The notes: generated by a model not told the origin, from the sequence alone. DNA of 64,000 nucleotides from CAXPZW01 sp049594615 (GCA_049594615.1 JBMYJR010000008.1:10023-74022), one strand, 5' to 3'. Counted from the stretch's first letter, positions 43,603 through 52,214 are shown. Program-made: numbers and translations.

Positions 43603-44880
43603 CTACACCTGCTCCACTCCCAACCAAAGCTCCCGAAACGCCCCTTCCTTGTCGTACATCTCGGCCTGGCGGGCGGTGTTGAACTTGCGGTTGGGACGCG
43701 GATCGTTGCCCACGCCGGCCACGTAAATCCAGTTGCCGTAGTTGCTGGCAGGGTCGTAGTCCAGCAGCGCGGATTCAAACCAGGAAGCTCCCTGGCGCCA
43801 ATCCAGCCCCATGTCGTGCACCAGGTAGCTCGCCACGTTTTGACGGCCGCGGTTGCTCATCCAACCGGTGTGCATGAGCTCACGCATGTTGGCGTCCACA
43901 AAGGCGTCCCCGGTTTCGCCGTGGATCCATTTCTCGAGTTTGCGGGCGTGCTTGAGCCCTGGCTTGCGCTGGGCCTTGATGCCCGACGGCCAAAAGATGC
44001 GGTCGCCGTATTTGAGCGCCACAAACTTGAAGTAGTCACGCCAAATGAGTTCGAAGATGAGCCAGTAGGTGCTCTGGTTTTTGACCACCTCTTGCTCGTA
44101 ATGCTGCACTTCCCAGTAGATCTCCCGGGGCGACAGACTGCCGTTGGCCAGCCACGGGCTGAGTTTGGCGGAGTAATCCGGGCCAATGAGCCCGTTGCGC
44201 GTGTGCTTGTATTCGCTCAGGGCCTCCGTATTCCAGAAGTAGTGGTCGATGCGGTCCCAGCCCGCTTGACTGCCTCCTTTGAACGCCAGCGCTGCGCGTG
44301 GATCGGCAGCGGCATGCTCGAGGCCAAAGTCTTCCAGCTTAGGAACGCTGCACGCAGGTGCATCGGCAAAGTGCACGTCTTCGGGCAACTCCACAATCGG
44401 GCGCACCTTGGCACGCTTTTCACAGGCCTTGCGGAATTCGGTGAAGATGTCTGGAATATCTTCCACGGCCATGGGCACATCTTCGGGATGGAACAAGGTG
44501 CTGCCGTGCTCCAGGTGGAGCTTGAGTTGGCGTGCAACGGCTTCTTCCAGATCTACCTCTTCACGCGTGTACTCGGCTTGGGCAAAAACGTTGGAGGCAT
44601 TCCACTCGTCGGCCAGTTCTGGGAGGATGGCCTCGGGCAAGCCCGTACGGATGACCAATTGGCCGCCCGCTTCTTCCAACTGGGTTTGTAAATCACGCAC
44701 AGATTCGAGCAGGAATTGGGTGCGGTAGGAGCCGGTTTTGATGTGTCCCCACTCGTCGGCCTGCCAACAGCGAGTATCAAAGATGTAAACCGGCAACACG
44801 TCTTCCCCTGAAGCCAGTGCACGCACCAACCCGGGGTTGTCATTCAAGCGCAAATCGTTGCGAAACCAATAGAGTACCAT
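43603..44880 (-). CDS. DASH-family cryptochrome
   Basis: The 425-residue protein begins with the photolyase antenna domain (LYWFRNDLRLNDNP). DASH-type features follow: ALAFKGGSQAGWDRIDHYFW, RNGLIGPDYSAKLSPWLANG, GSLSPREIYWEV, the FAD-domain motif ELIWRDYFKF and SNRGRQNVASYLVHD, and the C-terminal ASNYGNWIYVAGVGNDPR. DASH cryptochromes repair CPDs in single-stranded DNA and may have light-signalling roles. It is the last gene of the photolyase run, separated by 141 bases from the FeS photolyase gene, so it may also have its own promoter. Confidence 0.93.
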   Translation of the reverse strand: MVLYWFRNDLRLNDNPGLVRALASGEDVLPVYIFDTRCWQADEWGHIKTGSYRTQFLLESVRDLQTQLEEAGGQLVIRTGLPEAILPELADEWNASNVFAQAEYTREEVDLEEAVARQLKLHLEHGSTLFHPEDVPMAVEDIPDIFTEFRKACEKRAKVRPIVELPEDVHFADAPACSVPKLEDFGLEHAAADPRAALAFKGGSQAGWDRIDHYFWNTEALSEYKHTRNGLIGPDYSAKLSPWLANGSLSPREIYWEVQHYEQEVVKNQSTYWLIFELIWRDYFKFVALKYGDRIFWPSGIKAQRKPGLKHARKLEKWIHGETGDAFVDANMRELMHTGWMSNRGRQNVASYLVHDMGLDWRQGASWFESALLDYDPASNYGNWIYVAGVGNDPRPNRKFNTARQAEMYDKEGAFRELWLGVEQV

Positions 44881-45021
44881 GCCTTATCCAACAGGCTGTA
44901 GGCGCGCATGTTCGAGTCAAACGCACGTGAAAGGCAAATGCCGAAGTCGTTCGACTACAAGGGCCTCGCTTTGTGCTTGGCGGATGAAAAAAGGACGCGC
45001 CTGTTTAAGTGTAGCTAAAGG

Positions 45022-46563
45022 CTAGAGCTGTTCCAGCCTGGCCAATACGTGCTCGGCATGTTCAATAAGGGCGTGTTGCTTCTCTCCATCCATCTTGTCC
45101 CAGGTTCGGTACATCATGCCAATGCGTGGGTTGCGCTGCAGCTTCTCACGGTTTCGAGCGTAGAAATGCCAATAGAGGCTGTTGAACGGACACGCGTTCT
45201 CCCCTGTTTTGATCGACTTGTCGTAGCTGCACTGGTTGCAGTAGTCGCCCATTTTATGGATGTAATTGGCCGAGGACACGTAGGGCTTGCTGCCCACGAT
45301 TCCACCGTCGGCAAACTGGCTCATGCCGCGGGTGTTGGTGATTTCCACCCATTCGATGGCGTCCACGTAAATGCCCAGGTACCAGGCGTCCACCTCGTCA
45401 GGATGAATGCCGGCGAGCAGCGCAAAATTCCCGGTGACCATCAAGCGCTGAATGTGGTGTGCGTAACCGTACTCGAGGCTCTGCCCTATGGTGTGAGACA
45501 AGCAGCGCATGTTGGTATTGCCGTCCCAGAACCATCCGGGAAGCGGCCGCTCGTGGTTGAAGAAGTTGAGCGAAGCGTAGTCCGGCATCTTCTCCCAATA
45601 AATACCGCGCATGTATTCCCGCCAGCCGAGCACCTGGCGGATGTATCCTTCGGCTTGGGCGATGGTCACGCGGCCCGGGTCCTCCCGCCAGGCGTGCTCT
45701 ACCGGACGAATCACCTCCAAGGGATGGATCAATTTGGCGTTCATCACAAAGGAGATGCGCGAGTGAAACAAGCTCCAATCACGGGTGGTCATGGCGTCTT
45801 GGTATTTGCCAAAGTCCGGGAGTAAGTGGTCCACAAAATGTTGCAGCAGAGTCAAGCCTTCTTCCCGCGTGACCGGCCAGAGGAAGCGTTTGGCATCCAC
45901 GGTGCCAATGGTGCTCACCCCATGTTGTTCGAGCATCTCCACCACATCTGTTACATCGCGGGTGAAGGCCTTAGCGGCAGGCAATTCGGCTTTAGCGGGG
46001 AGTTTTTTGCGGTTGTCCGCATCGTAGTTCCACTGGCCTGTGGCGGGGTTCTTGCCGTCCATGAGCACGCCGTAGCGCTTGCGCATGTCACGGTAGAAGT
46101 TCTCCATGAGGTACATCTTCTTGCCGCGGAAGAAGTCACCCAAGTGGGTGCGTGTGGTCAGGAAATGTTCAGTATCGGCCACTTCACAGGGCAAACCCAA
46201 CGTATCCTGCAGCCCACGCAGCTGCTCATCAAGGCGGTATTCGTCAGGGAGTTGGTAGGCCCATGAGGTGGCGCCCGTTTCGGCGATAACGGCTTGGAGG
46301 TTGCCCACGATGGTTTGGGTGTTCTTGGGGTTGTCCAACGTGAGGTAATGCACGCGGTGACCGGCTGCTTTGAGGTGACTTGCAAAGCCGCGCATGGCCA
46401 GAAAGAAGCTGATCACTTTTTGGACGTGGTGCTTGGCGTAGTCGGTCTCTTGGCGCATTTCGGCCAAAAGGTAAACCACGTCGTCGTCCACGGCTTCGTA
46501 CCAGGAATGCTGGTGGTTGAGTTGGTCGCCGAGGACCAGGCGAATTTCGCGTGCAGGGTTCAT
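45022..46563 (-). CDS. Bacterial (6-4) photolyase with [4Fe-4S] cluster (FeS-BCP)
   Basis: This 513-residue protein belongs to the iron-sulfur bacterial cryptochromes/photolyases, whose prototype is Agrobacterium PhrB. The start (REIRLVLGDQLNHQHSW) is diagnostic. The four cluster cysteines are all present: Cys354 in NMRCLSH, Cys442 and Cys445 in YCNQCS, and Cys458 in NACPF, with the same spacing as in PhrB. The FAD pocket is represented by RLMVTGNFALLAGI and DAWYLGIYVDAIEWVE. It repairs (6-4) photoproducts in the family. Its ATG overlaps the stop of the DUF2256 gene (ATGA). Confidence 0.95.
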   Translation of the reverse strand: MNPAREIRLVLGDQLNHQHSWYEAVDDDVVYLLAEMRQETDYAKHHVQKVISFFLAMRGFASHLKAAGHRVHYLTLDNPKNTQTIVGNLQAVIAETGATSWAYQLPDEYRLDEQLRGLQDTLGLPCEVADTEHFLTTRTHLGDFFRGKKMYLMENFYRDMRKRYGVLMDGKNPATGQWNYDADNRKKLPAKAELPAAKAFTRDVTDVVEMLEQHGVSTIGTVDAKRFLWPVTREEGLTLLQHFVDHLLPDFGKYQDAMTTRDWSLFHSRISFVMNAKLIHPLEVIRPVEHAWREDPGRVTIAQAEGYIRQVLGWREYMRGIYWEKMPDYASLNFFNHERPLPGWFWDGNTNMRCLSHTIGQSLEYGYAHHIQRLMVTGNFALLAGIHPDEVDAWYLGIYVDAIEWVEITNTRGMSQFADGGIVGSKPYVSSANYIHKMGDYCNQCSYDKSIKTGENACPFNSLYWHFYARNREKLQRNPRIGMMYRTWDKMDGEKQHALIEHAEHVLARLEQL

Positions 46564-46709
46564 GTTCGTTGGGATTTGGCAGTGCGGCGGCAGCGTTCAG
46601 AGCAGTACTTGACCTGCTCCCAGTCGCGCGCCCACTTCTTGCGCCAAGTGAAGGGCTTGGCGCAGTGCACGCAGGTCTTGGTGGGCAGATGGGGCTTGGA
46701 GTGGGCCAT
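46560..46709 (-). CDS. DUF2256 zinc-binding microprotein
   Basis: Reading the gap between the two photolyase genes gives a complete 49-residue frame from ATG at 46709 to TGA at 46560. Features are KTCVHCAKPFTWRKKWARDW and KYCSERCRR, that is two CxxC/CxxxC knuckles with the TWRKKW core of DUF2256. DUF2256 genes are recurrent neighbours of FeS-type photolyases; function is unknown but Zn binding and a repair-associated role are plausible. It overlaps the FeS photolyase by ATGA and follows the upstream photolyase by 4 bases. Confidence 0.88.
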   Translation of the reverse strand: MAHSKPHLPTKTCVHCAKPFTWRKKWARDWEQVKYCSERCRRTAKSQRT

Positions 46710-46713
46710 AACG

Positions 46714-48174
46714 TCAGGGCATGCGGGGTCCAGGGTTCACATGGGTGGCCAGCAAACGCATGCCTTCGCGGCGGACCGCTTCGGATTCGCGGATGGCCCA
46801 CATCTTCTCGCGGGCAGCGGCCATACTGGCTTGCAGGGGGACGATGGGCGCTGGATAGTCTTCGCCCAACTGAAAGGGAATCAACGCCGCTTCTAACGGA
46901 GGAATGGTCCAGGGCTCGTGGATCTGGTGGGGCAGCAAAGCACTCAATTCGGGCACCCACTCCCGGATGAAGTCGCCTTCGGGGTCTTGGTCTTGGGACT
47001 GCTTGACCGGGTTGTACATGCGCACGGTGTTGATGCCGGTCACCCCTGCCTGCATTTGCCATTGGGCGTAATGGATGCCCGGTTCAAAGTCCAGAAACAA
47101 GCTGGCCAAAAAGTCTGCGCCCGGCTTCCAGTGCTGGAAAAGCATGTGGGTCAAAAACGAGGCAAGCATGGAGCGCATCCGAAAGTTGATGTAGCCCGTG
47201 GCGTGCAAGCAGCGCATGACGGCGTCGACCATCGGATAGCCTGTCTGGCCCTTTTTCCACGCTTCAAATAACTGCTCGTTCTCGTTGTATGTCAATGCAT
47301 TGTAGCCACGATTGATGTGCTCAAATTCGTACCGGTCTTCGCTCTCGAACTTCTGGATGAAGTGCCCCTGCCAGCGCAACCGGCTCTGGAAGTTTTGCCA
47401 GTTGAAGCGGTTGGGGCGGGCGACTTTTTCCTCCTCGGAGAAGTGGTATACCTCCCGCATGGAGATGTTGCCCCAGGCCAAATACGGACTCAACCGGCTG
47501 CAGTGCGAACGGCTTTCCCCCGGTTTGGAAATGGACTTCATGTAGCGTGGAATGCTGACCGAGGCAAAGCGGTGAAGTTCCTTCCACGCATGCTGCGCAC
47601 CGCCCGGTTGGAATTGGGGATTGGGCTTGGACAAATGGATGGGTGCTGCAAAGCGCTGGAGCATCTGTTCGCTGAGTTCTACGCCTTGCAAGCGTCCGAG
47701 CTCAGGCTGCTCAAGCGGGCGGCGCATGACTTCGTACCACTGCTTCTTCCACACGTTGCGGCCCTGAAGCCCGCGAATGACTGCGCCGTGCTGGTGTTCG
47801 TACCAGGTGATTCCCTGACGCTTAAACCAGCGCCCCATGGCTTTGTCCCGGTCGTAGGTGAGCCGGATTCCAATTTCTTGGTGGCTCAGCACCTGCTTGA
47901 TGTCGTAGAACTGGAGGAGAGTTGTAAACACCTGCTCTGCTTCGCCGTGGAGCAGATAGACGGGCAGCCGTGGCTGGACTTGATTCAGGGCGAAGACGCT
48001 TTCGGTGACAAAACGCCAATGGCGATCGTCGCTTTGAGGCACGGCCATCAAGCTCGGTTCGAGCAGGGCCAGAAAGAGTGTGGGAAGTCCAGAGGCTGTT
48101 GCCTGGACAAGGGGAGCGTGGTCGGTCCAGCGGAAATCGCGTTTGAACCACACCACTTGGACCGCGGGCCTCAC
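46714..48174 (-). CDS. Deoxyribodipyrimidine photolyase / FAD-binding cryptochrome-family protein
   Basis: The 486-residue protein has an N-terminal antenna domain (VVWFKRDFRWTDHAPL) and a complete FAD domain: SRLSPYLAWGNISMREVYH, WQGHFIQKFESED, GYPMVDAVMRCLHATGYINFRMRSMLASFL and INTVRMYNPVKQSQDQDPEG. The RMRSM/ASFL region is the usual photolyase core. It belongs to the class with canonical layout but is distinct from CPD-I and DASH; CPD repair is inferred. Its start overlaps the upstream 125-residue gene by four bases, and 4 bases separate its stop from DUF2256. Confidence 0.9.
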   Translation of the reverse strand: MRPAVQVVWFKRDFRWTDHAPLVQATASGLPTLFLALLEPSLMAVPQSDDRHWRFVTESVFALNQVQPRLPVYLLHGEAEQVFTTLLQFYDIKQVLSHQEIGIRLTYDRDKAMGRWFKRQGITWYEHQHGAVIRGLQGRNVWKKQWYEVMRRPLEQPELGRLQGVELSEQMLQRFAAPIHLSKPNPQFQPGGAQHAWKELHRFASVSIPRYMKSISKPGESRSHCSRLSPYLAWGNISMREVYHFSEEEKVARPNRFNWQNFQSRLRWQGHFIQKFESEDRYEFEHINRGYNALTYNENEQLFEAWKKGQTGYPMVDAVMRCLHATGYINFRMRSMLASFLTHMLFQHWKPGADFLASLFLDFEPGIHYAQWQMQAGVTGINTVRMYNPVKQSQDQDPEGDFIREWVPELSALLPHQIHEPWTIPPLEAALIPFQLGEDYPAPIVPLQASMAAAREKMWAIRESEAVRREGMRLLATHVNPGPRMP

Positions 48175-48548
48175 AGCATCACGGTGTTCTTCTCGATGAG
48201 GGCCTCGACGTCGCGCAGGACGGCTTTTTCGAGGTGATCGGTGTGGTCGAAGAAGAAATCCATTTCGTCGGTGGTGAGTACGCCTTGAACAATGCCGTAC
48301 AATGCTTGGTGCACCAATTCATTTTCGCGGAGTAACACTTTGAGGAAACGCACCTTCTCCGTGGTTTTGTACAGGGAAAAATGCTTGCTCTTGCGATGCG
48401 CATAGCGCTTGAGAAACGACAACAGCACAGGCGTTTGCATTTGGATCACCGCTTTAAGGGTGTGGTCATAGAATTCCTTGGCGTCCTTGGGTGCGCTCGT
48501 TCCATTCCTGTTGGGACGAATGCGTGTCATTTCTTCATTGCGATCCAT
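48171..48548 (-). CDS. Conserved-looking 125-residue protein heading the photolyase operon
   Basis: This is a fully helical cytoplasmic protein with a basic disordered start (about residues 1-22), then VIQMQTPVLLSFLKRYAHRKSKHFSLYKTTEKVRFLKVLLREN and an acidic C-terminal part (TTDEMDFFFDHTDHLEKAV). No DNA-binding or redox motif is apparent and I do not recognise the family. Its stop overlaps the photolyase ATG (ATGA), so it is translationally coupled to DNA-repair genes. It is not the TIGR03643 protein often found in related loci. Confidence 0.7.
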   Translation of the reverse strand: MDRNEEMTRIRPNRNGTSAPKDAKEFYDHTLKAVIQMQTPVLLSFLKRYAHRKSKHFSLYKTTEKVRFLKVLLRENELVHQALYGIVQGVLTTDEMDFFFDHTDHLEKAVLRDVEALIEKNTVML

Positions 48549-48558
48549 GCCGTGCGTG

Positions 48559-48573
48559 TTTCTCTATGAGAAA
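48559..48573. promoter_or_regulatory. Perfect palindrome in the divergent photolyase/carotenoid control region
   Basis: TTTCTC TAT GAGAAA is an exact 6-bp dyad with a 3-base centre, 11 bases upstream of the first codon of the minus-strand operon and 75 bases before the plus-strand operon. Its position suits an operator acting on the photolyase operon promoter. The regulator is unknown. Confidence 0.45.
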
Positions 48574-48647
48574 ACCGTTGAAACGACACTTTGTTCGCGA
48601 CGCAACTTTTTGGTCGCCGGGCTGTTGGACATGGAAAATTGCACCGC

Positions 48648-49328
48648 ATGCATTACCTCATAGTCGGCAGCTCTCACGGCATTGGAGCAGCGCTCGCCGA
48701 AACATTGCGCTCGGCCGGGCACACCGTCACCGGAATGAGCCGGACTCCGGGCGAAACCGCCGTAGACCACCACACCGCACATGACGTGCTTAGCGAAGAC
48801 TGGAGCACCGTTCCTGTGCCCGAATCACTGGACGGATTGGTTTATTGCCCCGGGTCGATCAACCTCAAGCCCTTTCGCGGTTTGAAGGACCAGCATTACC
48901 GTGACGACTTCGAAATCAATGTGGTCGGTGCAGCGCGGGCCTTGCGTCACTTTTTACCTGCGTTGAAAAAGGGCCAATCGCCCGGCGTGGTGCTCTTCAG
49001 TACCGTAGCGGTCAACCAAGGCATGCCGTTCCACGCCTCGGTGGCTGCAGCCAAAGGTGCAGTAGAAGGCCTCACCAAATCGTTAGCCGCCGAATTGGCG
49101 CCCACCATCCGCGTCAATTGCGTGGCCCCTTCCCTGACGAACACCCCGCTGGCAGAAGGACTGCTCAACAACGAGCGTAAGCAAGAATCGGCGAATGAAC
49201 GCCACCCGCTCAAGCGTTTTGGTCAAAGCCAAGACCTTGCGCAAGCGGCCGCCTTCTTGCTGGAAAACACTTGGACCACGGGCCAAATTCTCCACGTGGA
49301 CGGCGGTCTTTCAACCGTGCGAACATGA
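48648..49328 (+). CDS. SDR-family oxidoreductase
   Basis: From ATG at 48648 the protein is 226 residues. It has the NAD(P) loop VGSSHGIGAALAE and an Arg in MSRTPGE (NADP preference). The position of the classical catalytic Tyr is substituted: the expected YxxxK region reads HASVAAAKGAVEG, so the Tyr is replaced, although the Lys is present. This suggests an unusual or inactive dehydrogenase, as in certain SDRs found next to photolyases. The C-terminus TGQILHVDGG is typical. The stop overlaps the next ATG (ATGA). Confidence 0.88.
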   Translation: MHYLIVGSSHGIGAALAETLRSAGHTVTGMSRTPGETAVDHHTAHDVLSEDWSTVPVPESLDGLVYCPGSINLKPFRGLKDQHYRDDFEINVVGAARALRHFLPALKKGQSPGVVLFSTVAVNQGMPFHASVAAAKGAVEGLTKSLAAELAPTIRVNCVAPSLTNTPLAEGLLNNERKQESANERHPLKRFGQSQDLAQAAAFLLENTWTTGQILHVDGGLSTVRT

Positions 49329-49984
49329 AGCACTTTACCCGCGCAGACATCTTGGACCTTCCACAGCGCCATCGGGCCCGACTGATCAACAGCATCAGCG
49401 GATTCAAGAGCGCCAACCTGGTGGGCACCAAAAGCCCCGAAGGCTACGAGAACCTCAGCATTGTAAGTTCTGTGGTGCATTTGGGGTCCAACCCCGCGTT
49501 GCTGGGCATGGTCATGCGCCCACCTTCGGTTCCAAGGCATACCTACGAAAACATCCTGTCCACCGAAACCTACACGCTCAACGCCATTCCAAAACAACTG
49601 GCCCGTGCAGCGCACCAAACAAGCGCACGCTACGACCAGGCGCAAAGCGAATTTGACGCCACCGAATTGGAAGCCGTTTACCGCGAAAACTGGACAGCTC
49701 CTTATGTGGGCGGCGCACCGATACAGTTGGGCATGCGCTTGGTGGAGGACGTAGAAATCAAACACAACGGTACGCGCCTGATTATCGGAGCTGTGGAACA
49801 CATCTATATGGTGGAAGGCATCCAACAGCCCGACGGGTTTGTGGATTTGGCCGGGGCTGGCGTGGTCAGTATCGGCGGCCTTGATGCTTACCATGTACCA
49901 GAGTTGGCCTTCCGCTTGAGCTATGCCAAGCCGGATGTGCCGTTGAAAACCCTTGCCTTGTCTGGGGCCTCGGACGTGGACTGA
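49325..49984 (+). CDS. Flavin reductase-like FMN-binding protein
   Basis: From ATG at 49325 the protein is 219 residues with a split-barrel flavin-reductase fold: KSANLVGTKSPEGYENLSIVSSVVHLGSNPALLGMVMR, then TYENILSTETYTLNAIPK and a C-terminal VGGAPIQLGMRLVEDV. Members bind FMN and deliver reduced flavin or act on flavin-linked substrates. Its presence beside flavin-dependent photolyases and a carotenoid desaturase fits a supporting role, by inference. It overlaps the SDR gene and precedes crtD by 20 bases. Confidence 0.85.
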   Translation: MKHFTRADILDLPQRHRARLINSISGFKSANLVGTKSPEGYENLSIVSSVVHLGSNPALLGMVMRPPSVPRHTYENILSTETYTLNAIPKQLARAAHQTSARYDQAQSEFDATELEAVYRENWTAPYVGGAPIQLGMRLVEDVEIKHNGTRLIIGAVEHIYMVEGIQQPDGFVDLAGAGVVSIGGLDAYHVPELAFRLSYAKPDVPLKTLALSGASDVD

Positions 49985-50004
49985 GGGTGTACCTTTCGCA
50001 ACAA

Positions 50005-51468
50005 ATGAAAGCCATTGTCATTGGATCGGGCATTGCTGGGTTGGCCACTGCGGTGCGGTTGCGCGCCAAGGGTTACAACGTGGAGGTGTTCGAGAGCAAT
50101 GCTTACACCGGCGGCAAGCTGACTGCCTTTGAGCTCGGCAACTACCGGTTTGATGCTGGGCCCTCCCTGTTCACCCTCCCCGACTTGGTAGACCAGTTGT
50201 TTGAAGCCCTGGGCGAAGATCCGAGATCGGTCTTCAACTACCACCGTCACGACACCAGTTGCCGCTACTTCTGGCCCGACGGCACGCAGCTCACCGGGTA
50301 CGGCAACCGCGACGCATTTGTGGCCGAGGCCGCCAGTGTGCTGGGAGAATCTCAAACAGACCTGCATGCTTACCTGAGCCGCAGCGAAGAAGCATTCAAC
50401 CTGACCCGGAGCATCTTCTTGGAATCGAGCCTACATAAGCCGTTACAACTGCCGCGCAAAGATGTGTTCCGTGCAATTGGGCGCATGCACAAACTCAGTC
50501 TGACCAAAACCCTGCATCAAGTCAACACCAAGGCCTTCTGCAATCCAAAAACCCACCAGCTGTTTGATCGCTACGCGACCTACAACGGATCGTCGCCTTA
50601 CAAAACGCCCGGCATCATGCGACTCATCCCGCACTTGGAGTTGGGGTTGGGTACTTTCCTGCCCATGGGCGGCATGCACGAAATCTCCCAATCGGTTACC
50701 CGACTGGCCGAACGGCACGGGGTGCGCATTCACCTGAAATCCCCTGTGGAGCGCATTGTGGTTGAAGAAGGCCAAGCCACCGGCATCGAAACCCAAGGCA
50801 CCTTCCACCCCGCCGATGTGGTGGTGTCCAACATGGACGTGGTGCCGACCTACCGTAAACTGCTGGCAGACCAGCCGGCTCCCGAGCGGACGCTGGCCCA
50901 AGAGCGCAGTTCATCAGCATTGATCTTCTACTGGGGCATCCGTCAGCAGTTCTGCGAACTGGACCTGCACAACATCCTTTTCAGTCAAGACTACGCCCAC
51001 GAATTCCGACAAATCTTTGACCAGCACCAAGTGCCCGAAGACCCCACGGTGTACATCAATATCACCTCCAAATTGGAGCCCATGGATGCACCCCAAGGCT
51101 GCGAAAACTGGTTTGTCATGATCAATGTGCCTGGGGATACGGGGCAAGATTGGGATATGTTGATACCCAAGGCTCGCAAAACGATATTGGCGCGCATTTC
51201 CTCAGCCCTCAACACGGATATTGAGCCCCTCATTGAGGTCGAAGATTTGCTTGAGCCGCGCACCATTGCCTCGCGTACGGGGAGCCACCAAGGCTCGTTG
51301 TATGGCGCAAGTTCTAACGCAACGATGGCCGCCTTTTTGCGCCATCCCAACTTCAGCCGCAAGTTGGATAACCTGTACTTCTGCGGAGGCTCGGTGCATC
51401 CTGGGGGCGGCATTCCGTTGTGCCTGCTTTCGGCCAAAATTGTAGACCAACTCACCCCCGCCTCATGA
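50005..51468 (+). CDS. crtD: CrtI/CrtD-type carotenoid desaturase (probably 1-hydroxycarotenoid 3,4-desaturase)
   Basis: From ATG at 50005 the protein is 487 residues. The FAD motif is complete (VIGSGIAGLATAVRLRAKG ... VFESNAYTGGKLTAF). The family signature is at the C-terminus, NLYFCGGSVHPGGGIPLCLLSAKIV. The general phytoene desaturase family fits fully. Its direct coupling to a CruF-type gene (ATGA overlap) indicates the CrtD branch, in which psi-end hydration by CruF and 3,4-desaturation by CrtD give myxol/saproxanthin-like or flexixanthin-like pigments in Bacteroidota. Ordinary CrtI cannot be excluded from sequence alone. Confidence 0.85.
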   Translation: MKAIVIGSGIAGLATAVRLRAKGYNVEVFESNAYTGGKLTAFELGNYRFDAGPSLFTLPDLVDQLFEALGEDPRSVFNYHRHDTSCRYFWPDGTQLTGYGNRDAFVAEAASVLGESQTDLHAYLSRSEEAFNLTRSIFLESSLHKPLQLPRKDVFRAIGRMHKLSLTKTLHQVNTKAFCNPKTHQLFDRYATYNGSSPYKTPGIMRLIPHLELGLGTFLPMGGMHEISQSVTRLAERHGVRIHLKSPVERIVVEEGQATGIETQGTFHPADVVVSNMDVVPTYRKLLADQPAPERTLAQERSSSALIFYWGIRQQFCELDLHNILFSQDYAHEFRQIFDQHQVPEDPTVYINITSKLEPMDAPQGCENWFVMINVPGDTGQDWDMLIPKARKTILARISSALNTDIEPLIEVEDLLEPRTIASRTGSHQGSLYGASSNATMAAFLRHPNFSRKLDNLYFCGGSVHPGGGIPLCLLSAKIVDQLTPAS

Positions 51469-52109
51469 CCGAAATGCTCTGGAAATACCGGCACGCCATG
51501 GGCATCGGACTCGTGATCATCATGCACGCGGTGGGGCTGACCTCTATCCTGCTGGACCCCGAATCTCCGTTGCTGCCGTTGACACCGGTCAACCTGTGGT
51601 TGTGCGGCAGCGTGGCCGTTCTACTGCATGTGTTGGAAGCACGCAAAGACCTGATTTGGATGCTCGCTGTCTATGCGCTTGGTTTTGGAATTGAATGCCT
51701 GGGGGTGAACACAGGCTGGCCATTTGGCACCTACACATACCTGCACAATTTCGGCGCTCAGGCTTGGGGTACACCTTGGGTCATTGGCATGAATTGGTTG
51801 CTTCTGGCCTTGGGCAGCGTCACGTTCCTCAGGCGTTGGATCAATCATCGGATGCTGCTTGCTTTGGGCACGGGTGTGGTGATGGTCGGCATTGACGCGT
51901 TGATTGAACCGTTGGCGCCTGCGTTGAGATTCTGGGCCTTTGAGCAACATCCCGTACCAGCAGCCAATTACGTGAGCTGGTGGGTGCTGGGAACCATGGC
52001 GGGTGCCTTGCTGGCGCGTACCAAACCCGTATCTAATCCAACCTCGGTGGTCTTGCTTGGCCTGCAAGTGGTGTTCTTTATTGCACTGCTGCTTTTCTTT
52101 ACCGCCTGA
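51465..52109 (+). CDS. cruF: CruF-type carotenoid 1,2-hydratase (DUF422 membrane protein)
   Basis: From ATG at 51465 the protein is 214 residues with six or seven hydrophobic helices. Family traits are LGFGIECLGVNTGWPFGTYTYL, TPWVIGMNWLLLALGS and VGIDALIEPLAPALRFWAFE, and it ends with LLLFFTA. In the myxol/saproxanthin route CruF adds water to the psi end of the carotenoid. It overlaps the desaturase gene by four bases. No phytoene synthase, lycopene cyclase or hydroxylase genes are in the window, so the rest of the pathway is elsewhere. Confidence 0.88.
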   Translation: MTEMLWKYRHAMGIGLVIIMHAVGLTSILLDPESPLLPLTPVNLWLCGSVAVLLHVLEARKDLIWMLAVYALGFGIECLGVNTGWPFGTYTYLHNFGAQAWGTPWVIGMNWLLLALGSVTFLRRWINHRMLLALGTGVVMVGIDALIEPLAPALRFWAFEQHPVPAANYVSWWVLGTMAGALLARTKPVSNPTSVVLLGLQVVFFIALLLFFTA

Positions 52110-52214
52110 TCTGCTTACTTTTTCCTTATCTAAATACTCAGGCGTATTCCTGCTTTGCCTCATAATGCACTTCAACCCTCTCACGGGTGTCATCTTCGGC
52201 TGTTCTCTGGTCTG

